From a virus, in IMG/VR virus record IMGVR_UViG_3300022752_003900, positions 1-31,852 of that record: a stretch of 31,852 nt of DNA; one strand, 5' to 3'. Both the position numbers and the translations under genes were made by a program. Below are positions 15,156 to 24,316 of this stretch, in pieces (the first letter of the stretch is position 1; each line of letters opens with the position of its first letter). The notes beneath the pieces were generated by a model. It saw nothing but the letters and a program-made list of their open reading frames with translations, ran no database searches and was not told the DNA's origin.

Positions 15156-16446
15156 ATCGATTATAAAGTTGATTCCAAAACTGGCAGTTAAAATTGTTAG
15201 GGTATCTGGTTAGCAAAACATGATAGTTATGATCAACTATTTCTCTTGTTCTATTGAAAAAATCTTGTTTTCTTTCATGAGTCCATTCACTTATTTCTCT
15301 ACAGATTTCTCCTATCCTAATCAGCCTTTCGTCGTGATTATTAATGTCATCATAACTTTCATCCCAAAACTCACTGAATGTTTTATACCCCCATTTTTTA
15401 AGATAGCCTAATGATTTAGGAGCTCCTACAATAATAAATGGTTGCTTGTATTTTATAGGTTTAAAAGTTTTTTCAGTAGTAGATATTATTTCTGTATCAA
15501 AGTTAGTCTCTGTTACAATACTAACAAGGCATTGGTTATAAAAATATTGACTAACATAATTAGAATCCTGAACCATCAAATGTTCATCTGTTATCTTATC
15601 AAACTTAAGGGGCAACTTAGATTGTATATTATTAAGATCGTCTGTTGTTAATCCTATCTTTAGCGTAAATTGATGCCTTAACCTATCTATCCATCGGTCG
15701 GTTTTGTTATCTGGGCAGACATCGGGCATACTAAACAGGCTTTTATCTAACAAATTATGTTTATAAAATAATTGAATCAAATCAGTCCTATGATTTCTAA
15801 ATCTCCTATTAAAACTAATGAAATCATATTTTATATTTTCAAATTTAGGTAATTGGGGAATAGTCGAGGTAATTAGAGATTTGCTTAAATTCCACTCTAC
15901 CCATTCAAAATATATTACATTCATTCTATTATCTTCAGGGATGTTATTGTGGTCTGCCCATTGCTTGTACCATTCTTCAGCATTAGGGCATCCGGTTTGA
16001 TAAATGACCTTTCTATATGGAATTTGGTGATAGCTAAAATAATCATGTATAAATTTCAAATCTAAGCCTGTAATAAATGCCTCTACGGTATTTTCTATTA
16101 AAATGTATCCGTGAAAGTTTTTAATATAACTTAGCACCTCAGGTGTCATATATGACTGCTCTATCATACCATGTCCAGGTGTACACATAGTGCCTAAATG
16201 TTGTTTCCAAATATACAAATATTCATAGACAAACACATCAGTATAATGTAGTATTTTAGTTGGAGCAAACTCATAGCCTTTCATTTTAGAGAAGATTGAG
16301 GTTGTTACTTGAGGCACAACATAATTTCTCCAATCGTCTATTTTAACCCTATGGGTAGCATCTGCCAACTGTAATATATTAGGCGCATAATTGTTTATTA
16401 ACGGGCCTTTTGGACCCCACCAATCGTAAACTACTTTAATTTTCAT
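15139..16446 (-). CDS. Putative glycosyltransferase, TEKTxK family (copy B)
   Basis: This 435-aa paralogue of the 14001 protein has the corresponding blocks FISFNRRFRNHRTDLIQLFY, SIVTETNFDTEIISTTEKTF and KPIKYKQPFIIVGAPKSLGY, then KTFSEFWDESYDDINNHDER. The N-terminus (MKIKVVYDWWGPKGPLINNY) is different and longer, so acceptor binding may differ. It starts 11 bases inside the upstream SGNH gene and overlaps copy A by 17 bases. The two may act in sequence on one glycan. The family assignment rests on the C-terminal motif; the transfer reaction and sugar are inferred. Confidence 0.55.
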   Translation of the reverse strand: MKIKVVYDWWGPKGPLINNYAPNILQLADATHRVKIDDWRNYVVPQVTTSIFSKMKGYEFAPTKILHYTDVFVYEYLYIWKQHLGTMCTPGHGMIEQSYMTPEVLSYIKNFHGYILIENTVEAFITGLDLKFIHDYFSYHQIPYRKVIYQTGCPNAEEWYKQWADHNNIPEDNRMNVIYFEWVEWNLSKSLITSTIPQLPKFENIKYDFISFNRRFRNHRTDLIQLFYKHNLLDKSLFSMPDVCPDNKTDRWIDRLRHQFTLKIGLTTDDLNNIQSKLPLKFDKITDEHLMVQDSNYVSQYFYNQCLVSIVTETNFDTEIISTTEKTFKPIKYKQPFIIVGAPKSLGYLKKWGYKTFSEFWDESYDDINNHDERLIRIGEICREISEWTHERKQDFFNRTREIVDHNYHVLLTRYPNNFNCQFWNQLYNRYAQNI

Positions 16447-17185
16447 ACAGTTCTCTATAAAATTCTAATAATTCTAAGGCATACAGGCTATGAGGAACAT
16501 CTCCATGATGCCAATATTGTGCTCTAGGGTTTTTAAAATCCATGTTTTGATATTTCTCGTAAAAAGCAAGTGAATTGACACGCATTTTATAATAAAGGTG
16601 AGCAGGCAGTAATTTATCATAATAATCAAAATGATAATCTCCACTAAACATAAACATCGTATTACACATAAGATGCTTAATATTCTTGGATTTCAGATAA
16701 TAATGCGTCTGTAAAACAATATTTGCTGAAAGGATTTCTAAAAACACATCGTTATTTGCCATAAACTCGTGACATACTCTAACGATTCGTTTTTCATAAT
16801 CGTCAAAACCTGCCCATCCCGGGTTGACTCTAAAGAAATATTTAGAGAATTCTGATCTATAATCTGCATATAAATCTCTCTCAACACCGTCGGCCTTATA
16901 ATGCGGTACTGGAATTTCCATTCTAGAGCTTTCAGTCCACGCAATTAATACAACTAGATCATGCTCTTGCTCGTTATAAAATTTATCTACCCACTCTTGT
17001 ATTGTCCGAGAGATTGTGGCATTTGTACTACCAGCTGAAGCAATATTAATTGGGGTTCTACCTAAATGTACTGCTAGCAAATTGCCAAAGCTTCTTGCTC
17101 TGTTATAGGAGCTGTCCATGGTGCCGTCGATTTCAGCCCCAGCGGCATGCGAACATCCAGAAATTAGCATCAATTTACGTTTCAT
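16436..17185 (-). CDS. Divergent SGNH-like protein (copy 5)
   Basis: This 249-aa protein starts MKRKLMLISGCSHAAGAEID, with the GCS block I and His in place of the usual Thr/Tyr. The Gly block is INIASAGSTNATISRTIQEW, and LVVLIAWTESSRMEIPVPHY corresponds to the block with the strand VVxxW found in the other copies. The C-terminal HHGDVPHSLYALELLEFYRE may carry the His. It overlaps both neighbours by 11 bases, between the large B12-type radical SAM gene and glycosyltransferase copy B. It is more divergent than copies 2-4 and may have lost activity, but its length and core order are kept. Confidence 0.55.
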   Translation of the reverse strand: MKRKLMLISGCSHAAGAEIDGTMDSSYNRARSFGNLLAVHLGRTPINIASAGSTNATISRTIQEWVDKFYNEQEHDLVVLIAWTESSRMEIPVPHYKADGVERDLYADYRSEFSKYFFRVNPGWAGFDDYEKRIVRVCHEFMANNDVFLEILSANIVLQTHYYLKSKNIKHLMCNTMFMFSGDYHFDYYDKLLPAHLYYKMRVNSLAFYEKYQNMDFKNPRAQYWHHGDVPHSLYALELLEFYRELYEN

Positions 17186-19427
17186 TTTTTTTAAAACCTA
17201 TCTTATCTATAGGAATTGCAAACATCATTTCTTTTTCTGGAAGCTGCCCCGATGATTTAGTAGATACTTCAACCTTAAAATCTTGATAATTACTCCAATC
17301 ACCTGTTCCTTTATAATGATGTTTAAAAGAAAAATCTATAGTTTGATTAAGGAATAATTCTTCTTTAAGCAGATCTCCAAATTGTGTATTATCTCTTCCT
17401 GTATCAATGGACCAATTAGGTTTGGCTAATCTTCTTGCTCTAGTGGCGGTATTACTTTGTATTCTACTATAATCCTGTGCGTAAAACGGACCTTCGCGTT
17501 CTTTTTCTCTAGATTTATGGTCTTCATCTGGATTTCTCATATGTTGATTGAAATCATATTTAAAATCTGCCTGCCATTTTCCTTCATCATCAATAATAAA
17601 TTTAATGTCGGCTGTATAAAGACCGGGACCATACTGTGTGCCAAATTCCATTAAATCTATATCTGGATTAAATTTTATTTCAGCAAAATAGCCTCCCCTT
17701 GTTTTCCACAAAATCCTCAATAAAGGCCATATTTCATTTACTAGACTATCTGCAAACGGATTAATATTAGGCTTTATAATGTCATAATTAAATTTTTCAT
17801 AATCTACATAATTGGCTTTCTTTGGATTTAAAAACATTATGTTATAATGCCTGCCAGGAAGACTATCTCTGATTGGGTAACCAAATTTATGGTCACATAA
17901 TCCTAAAATCATATCAAGAAAAGTATAAAAAGACTTTACTCTTGTCATCACATGAGTTCCACCTTTTTTAAAATCTTTAGTAATCCAATGTCCGTGATAT
18001 TTGTGATACAACAAATTAAACTTATCAGGATTTTGTCCAACAATGGTTTCTGGTCCTAGCCCAAAACCTACCCCCGCTCCGACATTATTAATATTATTAT
18101 TTCTGTTTCGCCATAAAAATGTCATGCTATCCGCAAAGTCTTGCTTATCTTCTGTAGGGAAACCTATTATCCAATTAGTTGATGCCCAAATCCCTACCTC
18201 TTTACCATCCTTAAAATTTTGCTCCATTTCGGCAATTGTCACTCCTTTATCCATATCATCTAAAACTTTTTGGCTACCAGATTCAATTCCGTAATTAAGC
18301 ACGATACATCCGCCCTTTTTAAGGTCTTTAAAATATTCTAAATCCATTCGACCATCACATCTTGCGTATCCTGTCCAATGAATTTTTAATCCTTTAGCAT
18401 CCACAGCCTTGCAAAATGCTCTAAGTTCTTTTAGGTTGCCATTTACAAGACTATCTATAAACCATATTACATCAGTTCCTTTGTTGTAATACAGCCATTC
18501 TATTTCAGTAATTAAATCTACGGCCTGTCTTTGACGATATTTCCAAAAATGAGTTTCTTCACAAAAGGTACACTTGGCTGTACATCCTCTACTTATTTCA
18601 CTATTCACACCGTTTGGAATCTTATATTGGCTAAAGTCAATACTTTCATAATCGGGCATTGGTAGACCGTTGATGTTGATTCTTTGATCAACAGGTTGTG
18701 ATATATACTGCGGCTCTGAATGCTCTATTTTATTTTCAACTTCTTCTAAAATCTTTAACAACGCTAACTCTCCCTCGCCGTTAACCACATAATCATAGTA
18801 AGGTTGAATTTGGAACCAACTCTTTTGTACATTACTTCCGCCTACCGCAATTTTCAAATGGGGCATTCTACGCTTTAATTCTTGGCACATCCACTTTGTA
18901 GGTTCTTCGCTAATATAGTAAACACTAAAACCCACAATATCTGGGTTTATTTCTTCAATCTCATCACAGGCTTGTAAAAGTAAGGGCTCAAGGACAGGAT
19001 GGATAGTTTCCAAATAAGTATTTCCTAACCAGTGCCAACTACTAGTAGAGTCCCATAATCTAAATGGTAACATTTTCTTAGGATGCCATGCAGAAACAAA
19101 TTCATTATGAGCACGTATATTTAGATCTATAATCTTTGTTTCATATCCAGCGGTTTTAGCTATGCCGCTTAACCTAGCAAGGTTGAATGGAGGCATTTCT
19201 GGCGCCCATTCAGGACATAAAACTAATACAAGTTTAGTATTTCTTGTTTTATAATTAAGATATACTGGAGTCATGTTAGACTGTTGTACTTTTTTTGCAT
19301 AAGGCGCTATAGCATCCATCATTGATCGATGTCTAAGGTCTGCAACATCTTCGGTAGGCCTTTGCTTAGGCTTAAAGTTCGGATTTGCTAGGCTTCTTAA
19401 CGAATATTCCAATTTATTATTCCTCAA
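17175..19427 (-). CDS. Large B12-binding-type radical SAM protein
   Basis: This 750-aa protein has an N-terminal extension (1-60), a cobalamin-binding-like Rossmann domain (about 65-235, with VLVLCPEWAPEMPPFNLARL and VGFSVYYISEEPTKW then VGGSN), and a radical SAM domain whose cluster cysteines are C282, C286 and C289 in SRGCTAKCTFCEETHFW. A C-terminal 250-300 residues include RSFYTFLDMILGLCD-like sequence and a long charged tail, neither recognised. No DxHxxG motif is visible, which is common in this class. Typical class B methylases are 450-600 aa, so the tail is unusual. It is followed by an SGNH gene with an 11-base overlap and preceded by a SPASM-like radical SAM gene. Methylation of a carbon or phosphorus centre in a small molecule, lipid or peptide is the family precedent; the substrate is unknown. 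Confidence 0.85.
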   Translation of the reverse strand: MRNNKLEYSLRSLANPNFKPKQRPTEDVADLRHRSMMDAIAPYAKKVQQSNMTPVYLNYKTRNTKLVLVLCPEWAPEMPPFNLARLSGIAKTAGYETKIIDLNIRAHNEFVSAWHPKKMLPFRLWDSTSSWHWLGNTYLETIHPVLEPLLLQACDEIEEINPDIVGFSVYYISEEPTKWMCQELKRRMPHLKIAVGGSNVQKSWFQIQPYYDYVVNGEGELALLKILEEVENKIEHSEPQYISQPVDQRININGLPMPDYESIDFSQYKIPNGVNSEISRGCTAKCTFCEETHFWKYRQRQAVDLITEIEWLYYNKGTDVIWFIDSLVNGNLKELRAFCKAVDAKGLKIHWTGYARCDGRMDLEYFKDLKKGGCIVLNYGIESGSQKVLDDMDKGVTIAEMEQNFKDGKEVGIWASTNWIIGFPTEDKQDFADSMTFLWRNRNNNINNVGAGVGFGLGPETIVGQNPDKFNLLYHKYHGHWITKDFKKGGTHVMTRVKSFYTFLDMILGLCDHKFGYPIRDSLPGRHYNIMFLNPKKANYVDYEKFNYDIIKPNINPFADSLVNEIWPLLRILWKTRGGYFAEIKFNPDIDLMEFGTQYGPGLYTADIKFIIDDEGKWQADFKYDFNQHMRNPDEDHKSREKEREGPFYAQDYSRIQSNTATRARRLAKPNWSIDTGRDNTQFGDLLKEELFLNQTIDFSFKHHYKGTGDWSNYQDFKVEVSTKSSGQLPEKEMMFAIPIDKIGFKKNET

Positions 19428-20385
19428 CTAGTCTTTTAGGAATTAGAATATCAGTGCCGCAATGACAATGCTGTTTACGACAGATAACAGATCTAGGACC
19501 AATACCTTCAATATCTTCTAAAATATTGCCGGTATAACCTCCCTGTCCGCAACTTGCAAAGCTAACAGCACCGGCTGGATTTATAAAAATTGAATCTCCT
19601 ACATCACACTCCCATCCGCTAAAAAAATTTTGACGATTTATAATAACATCGTTGCTGTTAGTTGCTGATTTAGTCTTATCACTAAATCGAGATATACTAA
19701 TACAGGAATTTTCTCTTATTGGTTTAGGAACAGTAAAGTTCATGTCTACATTATGTTCTTGTAAAAACTTAATTTTATCATTATCTTTATATTCCCAAGG
19801 TCCTGCATTAATAGTCATCTCATCAAATAACGGCGTCCACTCTATAAAATAGTTAGGAAGCTTTATTTTCAGCGATTTACCAAAATCTACCACTTCCCAA
19901 AATCTTTCATCGTGCATCAACATCTTGCAACTTAAATAATTTACCTTATCGCATAAAAACATAGCATTTTCTGTATATTTCTTTTTGTTTGAAAATTCAA
20001 TATGAAAACTGGCCACAATGTCATCAAACAATTTATAATGTTCCTGCCACCACTTTAATGGACGACTAAGGTTTGTGTTAACTGCTAGAGTAGAAAGTGG
20101 TACTTCTTTTCTTAGCCATTCGCTTATAGGAACAAGATTATTCCACATAGTAGGTTCACCGCCACTGAAGAAAAATTTAAAATGTTTATAACCTTCGTCT
20201 TTATATCTATTAATTATCGTATCTAAATTCTGTAGATATAAACCTAAATTACCATTATTTTTTTCAGTACCGGACCAATTCCCCGGATTACAATAACTAC
20301 ATTTAAAGTTACAAAAATTATTAACTTGCCAAGTTACAGCAAGATATTTGTCTTTGGGATAAATTTCTATTAGCTTTTTGCCCAT
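19417..20385 (-). CDS. Radical SAM protein with SPASM-like C-terminal cysteines
   Basis: This 322-aa protein has the cluster motif CNFKCSYC at residues 25, 29 and 32, the SAM-binding FFFSGGEPTMW, and a C-terminal region with several cysteines (WECDVGDSIFINPAG, then FASCGQGGYTGN and ICRKQHCHCGTD) that would fit auxiliary Fe-S ligands of a SPASM or twitch domain. Such enzymes modify peptides, tRNA or small molecules. The start is ATG 20385, 16 bases inside the next radical SAM gene, and the stop overlaps the following B12-type gene by 11 bases. The auxiliary domain is C-terminal here, opposite to the order in the four genes upstream. Confidence 0.85.
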   Translation of the reverse strand: MGKKLIEIYPKDKYLAVTWQVNNFCNFKCSYCNPGNWSGTEKNNGNLGLYLQNLDTIINRYKDEGYKHFKFFFSGGEPTMWNNLVPISEWLRKEVPLSTLAVNTNLSRPLKWWQEHYKLFDDIVASFHIEFSNKKKYTENAMFLCDKVNYLSCKMLMHDERFWEVVDFGKSLKIKLPNYFIEWTPLFDEMTINAGPWEYKDNDKIKFLQEHNVDMNFTVPKPIRENSCISISRFSDKTKSATNSNDVIINRQNFFSGWECDVGDSIFINPAGAVSFASCGQGGYTGNILEDIEGIGPRSVICRKQHCHCGTDILIPKRLVEE

Positions 20386-21656
20386 TCATAAACCTCTTTT
20401 AATTCCGGAATAATATCTAATATATTTTCTTTTCTAATTTTATCTGTTTCCTCATTCGCTTTGATAAATTCCAAAATTCCTTCTTTGTTTGGTGATCCAG
20501 ATTGGATATTATAAACCACCATCTTAAATGCATTTTTTAAATCTCTATTAAATTCATATTTTTCAATAGATTGGTTCCATCTTTTTGTAACTTTATCTTT
20601 TACATGCTGTGGTAAAATTTGAACGTTTGCCCACCAAGGATAGGTTAATAAATTAAACCTTGCATTAGAATACCATCGAGGATTTTTAAAATCTAAAAGA
20701 CCTTCTGCAACTAGCTTATCAAAAAAATCTGGAAATAAAAAAACATTCCATATACTAATAGTAGGAGTAATTTGAAAATCTGCATGTGGTACCTGTTCTC
20801 TTAGTTTTTTAATATTGTCTACTATTTTATTCCATTTCGTACCTTTTCTGAGTAATTCAGCCTGCCTTCCTTCAGCATCAAGACTAGCCCAGATCTTTAT
20901 ATTAGGAAACTTTTTCCAAAGTTTAATAAGATCCCGATTTTTGTACTTCAAAACACTAAAATTGGTGGTGTATGTCAGCTCTACCTGTTCTGTGAGATGA
21001 TTTTCAATCCAATAATCTAAACATTCATAATGTTCCGGAGTTATGATAACCTCACCGCCTGCAAAGTACACTTCAGTAACATCTTTCAAATAAGGTTTTA
21101 ATTTTGTCATAAAAACTTGATCTTCATTGCTATTGACAACAATAGTTTTCATCCCAAAAAACTTTTCTAACTGCTCGTATCCCCATTTTTCTTTAACATA
21201 CTCTTCAGCCCATTGGCTAGAACATCCTGGACCACAGCTTCTGCATTTCATATTACAAAGATTACTAAACCTAACATCCATGTACTTCATTTTAAACTCG
21301 TCGATACTTCCGTCATCGTTCGTCTTTGAAATTATATCGAGATATTCAAATCCTCTCCTCTTGTTATGACTTTGACGCATGGTCCATGTGCCTAGTAATT
21401 CTAAATCATAACATCGTTTACATTCAGCACTGGGCTTATCGTCGAGCATGTCTCTACGTAGGCGCTTGAAGTCTACACCATTCATCATTTCGATGATAGA
21501 CTCGTCTTTCTTCAGATAGCCGACTGGCTTATCACTATCAGCTATACAGCAAGGCATAACTTTGCCGCTAGGCCAAGAATGGAAATGAACCCACGGTAAT
21601 ACACAAAAATGTTTGCCAGTTTTAAGCAATTCTTTAATTTTATCTTTTTCAATCAT
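20370..21656 (-). CDS. N-terminal-twitch radical SAM protein (copy 1)
   Basis: This 428-aa protein carries an auxiliary-cluster-like module before the radical SAM core: HFCVLPWVHFHSWPSGKV with C18, MPCC at 36-37, then ECKRCYD (C79, C82). The core begins with NLCNMKCRSCGPGCSSQWAE, ligands C134, C138 and C141, and later has VYFAGGEVIITPEHYE as the SAM-binding GGE. This module order matches a group I recall as twitch domain-containing radical SAM proteins with an N-terminal twitch. It overlaps its neighbours by 8 and 16 bases and is paralogous to the two following entries. Their true substrate has not been established to my knowledge. Confidence 0.88.
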   Translation of the reverse strand: MIEKDKIKELLKTGKHFCVLPWVHFHSWPSGKVMPCCIADSDKPVGYLKKDESIIEMMNGVDFKRLRRDMLDDKPSAECKRCYDLELLGTWTMRQSHNKRRGFEYLDIISKTNDDGSIDEFKMKYMDVRFSNLCNMKCRSCGPGCSSQWAEEYVKEKWGYEQLEKFFGMKTIVVNSNEDQVFMTKLKPYLKDVTEVYFAGGEVIITPEHYECLDYWIENHLTEQVELTYTTNFSVLKYKNRDLIKLWKKFPNIKIWASLDAEGRQAELLRKGTKWNKIVDNIKKLREQVPHADFQITPTISIWNVFLFPDFFDKLVAEGLLDFKNPRWYSNARFNLLTYPWWANVQILPQHVKDKVTKRWNQSIEKYEFNRDLKNAFKMVVYNIQSGSPNKEGILEFIKANEETDKIRKENILDIIPELKEVYEWAKS

Positions 21657-22890
21657 TTAATGTCTCTAACGAGGCAATCTCGGGGAAAGTTTTAAAAAAA
21701 TCTTCGTTCCTTATCCTATCCAAATATCGTGTGTGTTTGAAAAATTGGTCCTTGGCTTCGGCCCATGTATCTTTGGCACTGGCAAAATTTATAGCGTTAG
21801 TGAGCAACTCATTTAATTTTGGATGAGTTTCTCCATGAGAACTGATCAATTGCAGGTTTTTTTCTTTTGCTTGTTCTTTTAAAACCTTAGGCAAACTAGT
21901 AGCCGAATAGTATAAAGGATTAACTGCAAGGTACAGAGTTGTATGCCAGTCTCCGTCTCTAATCAATTTTTTATCCTTCATGTAAGTATAAAACTCAGTC
22001 AACGTAAGGTAATTAAAAAGACTGAATACAGTATTAATTTGAAAACTAACAAAATCAAGATTACGCAAGGTTATTAAGTTACTTTCTACTTCACCCCAAT
22101 TTGTACCATGACGTAGCCATTCCGCTCGTTCACCGTAGTGGTCGATTGAACAGCTTAATTCAATGCGCTTGAAATGTTTCCATAGTTTAAGAATATCATG
22201 GTTTTTATATTTCATGTTACTAGCATTAGTATTATATCTTAAAACTTTATCTGTCTTACCTCTGCGTATCATTTCTTCTAACATAATATAATGTTCGTCA
22301 GTGATTAATGGTTCGCCACCAGCAAAGTAAGCGATTTCGATATGATCAATGTGTTCTAGAACTTCCTCAATTAATGTACCTTTGCCGTCATCGGCTTGAA
22401 AAAGGATAGGAAACTTTTCTCTACCAGGTAGAAGACGTTCTTCTGCAGCCCATTGACTACTAAAATCAGATCCACAAGTCCTACATTTGAAGTTACAGAT
22501 ATTTCTAAAGCGAATATCAAAATATAGCATTTTAAATTCAGGTAAAGATCCATCCTTATTAGTGGTATTAACTAACTCGTCAAAGTGCTGACCAAAATTA
22601 TCAATTGAATACTTTCTAAAACTATGAGGGCCTGCTTCTTCGTGCTTATAACAAAAATTGCAATAGTCAGTCTTATCACCATTTAACATATTCAAACGAA
22701 GCTGTTTCATACTATCGCTATTAAAGGCCTGCTTTAGAGAACTATTTTTTACATTGGCAAATGTTCCATCGTAGCTGGTTGTACAACATGGATATATATC
22801 ACCAGTCGGAGTAACATTAAGATGCGTCCAAGGAAACATACAAAAAACTTTAGACTCTTTTAATAGATAATCTTTATTAAATTCAGTCAT
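21649..22890 (-). CDS. N-terminal-twitch radical SAM protein (copy 2)
   Basis: This 413-aa protein has the same layout as copy 1: FCMFPWTHLNVTPTGDIYPC (C17, C35, C36), YCNFCYKHEEAG (C77, C80), and radical SAM cysteines C132, C136 and C139 in NICNFKCRTCGSDFSSQWAA, followed by EIAYFAGGEPLITDEHYIML. The middle link HSFRKYSIDNFGQHFDELVN is shared with copy 3 but not with copy 1, so copies 2 and 3 are the closest pair. It overlaps both neighbours by 8 bases. Tandem duplication of whole genes followed by divergence is the simplest origin. Confidence 0.88.
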   Translation of the reverse strand: MTEFNKDYLLKESKVFCMFPWTHLNVTPTGDIYPCCTTSYDGTFANVKNSSLKQAFNSDSMKQLRLNMLNGDKTDYCNFCYKHEEAGPHSFRKYSIDNFGQHFDELVNTTNKDGSLPEFKMLYFDIRFRNICNFKCRTCGSDFSSQWAAEERLLPGREKFPILFQADDGKGTLIEEVLEHIDHIEIAYFAGGEPLITDEHYIMLEEMIRRGKTDKVLRYNTNASNMKYKNHDILKLWKHFKRIELSCSIDHYGERAEWLRHGTNWGEVESNLITLRNLDFVSFQINTVFSLFNYLTLTEFYTYMKDKKLIRDGDWHTTLYLAVNPLYYSATSLPKVLKEQAKEKNLQLISSHGETHPKLNELLTNAINFASAKDTWAEAKDQFFKHTRYLDRIRNEDFFKTFPEIASLETLND

Positions 22891-24163
22891 TATTTTCTTC
22901 TAACAAATTTGCTAGTTCAGGAAAAACTTTTGAAAAATTCTCATTTCTAATTTTATCTACTCTTATAGTCTCTCTTCTAAACTCTGCTTTTTGTTCTTCC
23001 CAGATACTAGAAGCGTCAATCCAGTTGATAGCACTGTTTATTTGATCTATATGAGCATTTTTAAAATTATTATCTATTAATAGTTGTTTCGTTCTTTCTA
23101 AGCTCTGCTTACCTTTATATTTATATTCTTTAGGTAACGCATGTGTGCTTAGATATTCTGGACTGCTCATAGGGTATAACATAAACACTCGGCTGTTACA
23201 AGAATATAATCTGTTTGTAATTAAATATTTGTAGAATTCGTCTATAGTTAAAAGATTGAATAAACTTAAAACCGTATTGATTTGTAAATGAATAAACTTT
23301 TGGTTTTGTACCAATTTGAAATTACTTTCGATAACATTCCATTCAGTGCCATGTCTAATGTATTCAGCACGTTTTCCAAAATGGTCAATACTGGCATAAA
23401 TGTCAATTTTATTCTTAAAATTTTTCCATAAATTTAAGATGTCTTTGTCTTTATACTTCAAATTACTTAGATTAGTGTTATATCTTAATTTAATATCAGT
23501 ACGATTACGACGAATCATTTCTTCCAAAAGAATATAGTGTTCTTCTGTAATTAACGGCTCACCACCGGCAAAGTAAGCAGCATCCATATAATCAATTTGT
23601 TCTATAACATCATATATTAATTGTTTATTCTTATTTTTTGGTAAAGGAGAAAAATGAATGGTCGGATGTTTATGCCTTTTATTTTCCTGCTCCCATTGAG
23701 AACTGTAATTCTGGTCGCAAGTTCTACATTTAAAGTTACAAATATTACTAACCCGCATATCGAAATAACGCATTCTAAATTCTTTTAGACTGCCATCATC
23801 ATTTGTCTGCTCAATCACTTCTTCATAATATTGACCAAAGTCTTTTATACTTGCATTTCTAAAACTTGATATTCCAGCATCTTCATGTTGGTAGCATATT
23901 TTACATTCTTTATTTCTTACCCCAGCAAGCATGTCTAGCCGAAGTTTTTTCATTTTTTCGCTATTAACAAGTTCTTTGAGATTAGAAGTCAAAGAACTTC
24001 CTACTCCATCGTCTGTAGTACAACTATTAGAGATACAACATGGTGCTGCTTTACCTGCAGGAATAGTATGTATATGTATCCATGGGAGTATACAAAAGGT
24101 ACCAGATACATTTTTTATATCTTTTAAATGGACTATCTTCCCTGGCACAACTTGCTGGCTCAT
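22883..24163 (-). CDS. N-terminal-twitch radical SAM protein (copy 3)
   Basis: From ATG 24163 (MSQQVVPGKIVHLKDIKNVS) the protein is 426 aa, with FCILPWIHIHTIPAGKAAPC (C24, C42, C43), CKICYQHEDAG and NICNFKCRTCDQNYSSQWEQ as the radical SAM site, then AAYFAGGEPLITEEHYILLE. An upstream in-frame ATG at 24247 would add 28 residues unlike the sister proteins and lying over a small ORF in another frame, so the inner start is preferred. There is no strong ribosome site before it; coupling to the upstream small ORFs is possible, since a TGATG and an ATGA overlap connect them. It is the closest paralogue of copy 2. Confidence 0.85.
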   Translation of the reverse strand: MSQQVVPGKIVHLKDIKNVSGTFCILPWIHIHTIPAGKAAPCCISNSCTTDDGVGSSLTSNLKELVNSEKMKKLRLDMLAGVRNKECKICYQHEDAGISSFRNASIKDFGQYYEEVIEQTNDDGSLKEFRMRYFDMRVSNICNFKCRTCDQNYSSQWEQENKRHKHPTIHFSPLPKNKNKQLIYDVIEQIDYMDAAYFAGGEPLITEEHYILLEEMIRRNRTDIKLRYNTNLSNLKYKDKDILNLWKNFKNKIDIYASIDHFGKRAEYIRHGTEWNVIESNFKLVQNQKFIHLQINTVLSLFNLLTIDEFYKYLITNRLYSCNSRVFMLYPMSSPEYLSTHALPKEYKYKGKQSLERTKQLLIDNNFKNAHIDQINSAINWIDASSIWEEQKAEFRRETIRVDKIRNENFSKVFPELANLLEENND

Positions 24164-24182
24164 TGTAAAAAACCAACTAACA

Positions 24183-24266
24183 TCAGTCTGGGTTCCAAAG
24201 CATGAATGGCAACTTCGGATTAAGTGCAATTTCATTAGGTACAACATTATTCACTTGTTTAATCAT
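24183..24266 (-). CDS. Possible 27-aa peptide ORF upstream of radical SAM copy 3
   Basis: ATG 24266 has AAAGG eight bases upstream and encodes 27 residues, starting MIKQVNNVVPNEIALNPKLP and ending in FMLWNPD, stop TGA 24183-24185. It is preceded by an exact T4-late box (24300-24307) and an 8-bp inverted repeat. It is rich in Asn and Pro, has no cysteine and has no obvious leader or core boundary. It might be a leader peptide for coupling, a small protein, or a radical SAM substrate. No homologue is recognised; translation itself is inferred from the ribosome site. Confidence 0.35.
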   Translation of the reverse strand: MIKQVNNVVPNEIALNPKLPFMLWNPD

Positions 24267-24278
24267 ATACTAACCTTT

Positions 24279-24315
24279 AAGTATGTATTTAATGAATTTT
24301 ATTTATAACATACTT
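24279..24315. repeat. 8-bp inverted repeat flanking a late-promoter box
   Basis: AAGTATGT (24279-24286) and ACATACTT (24308-24315) are a perfect inverted repeat separated by 21 bases, which contain TATAAATA on the minus strand. It could be an operator around the promoter or a weak hairpin; the A/T-rich arms make a strong terminator unlikely. Confidence 0.45.
24300..24307 (-). promoter_or_regulatory. Exact T4-type late promoter box inside the cluster
   Basis: TATAAATA on the minus strand is a perfect match to the T4 late consensus, in one of the few true gaps of the 20-kb cluster. It leaves 33 bases to ATG 24266, so a normal leader with the AAAGG ribosome site is possible. It could drive the radical SAM genes apart from the upstream glycosyltransferase. 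Confidence 0.55.
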
Positions 24316-24316
24316 T

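Noticed and set aside
24164-24247. 28-residue N-terminal extension for radical SAM copy 3
   Set aside because: Sister proteins lack it, there is no ribosome site, and a better small ORF uses the same bases in another frame.
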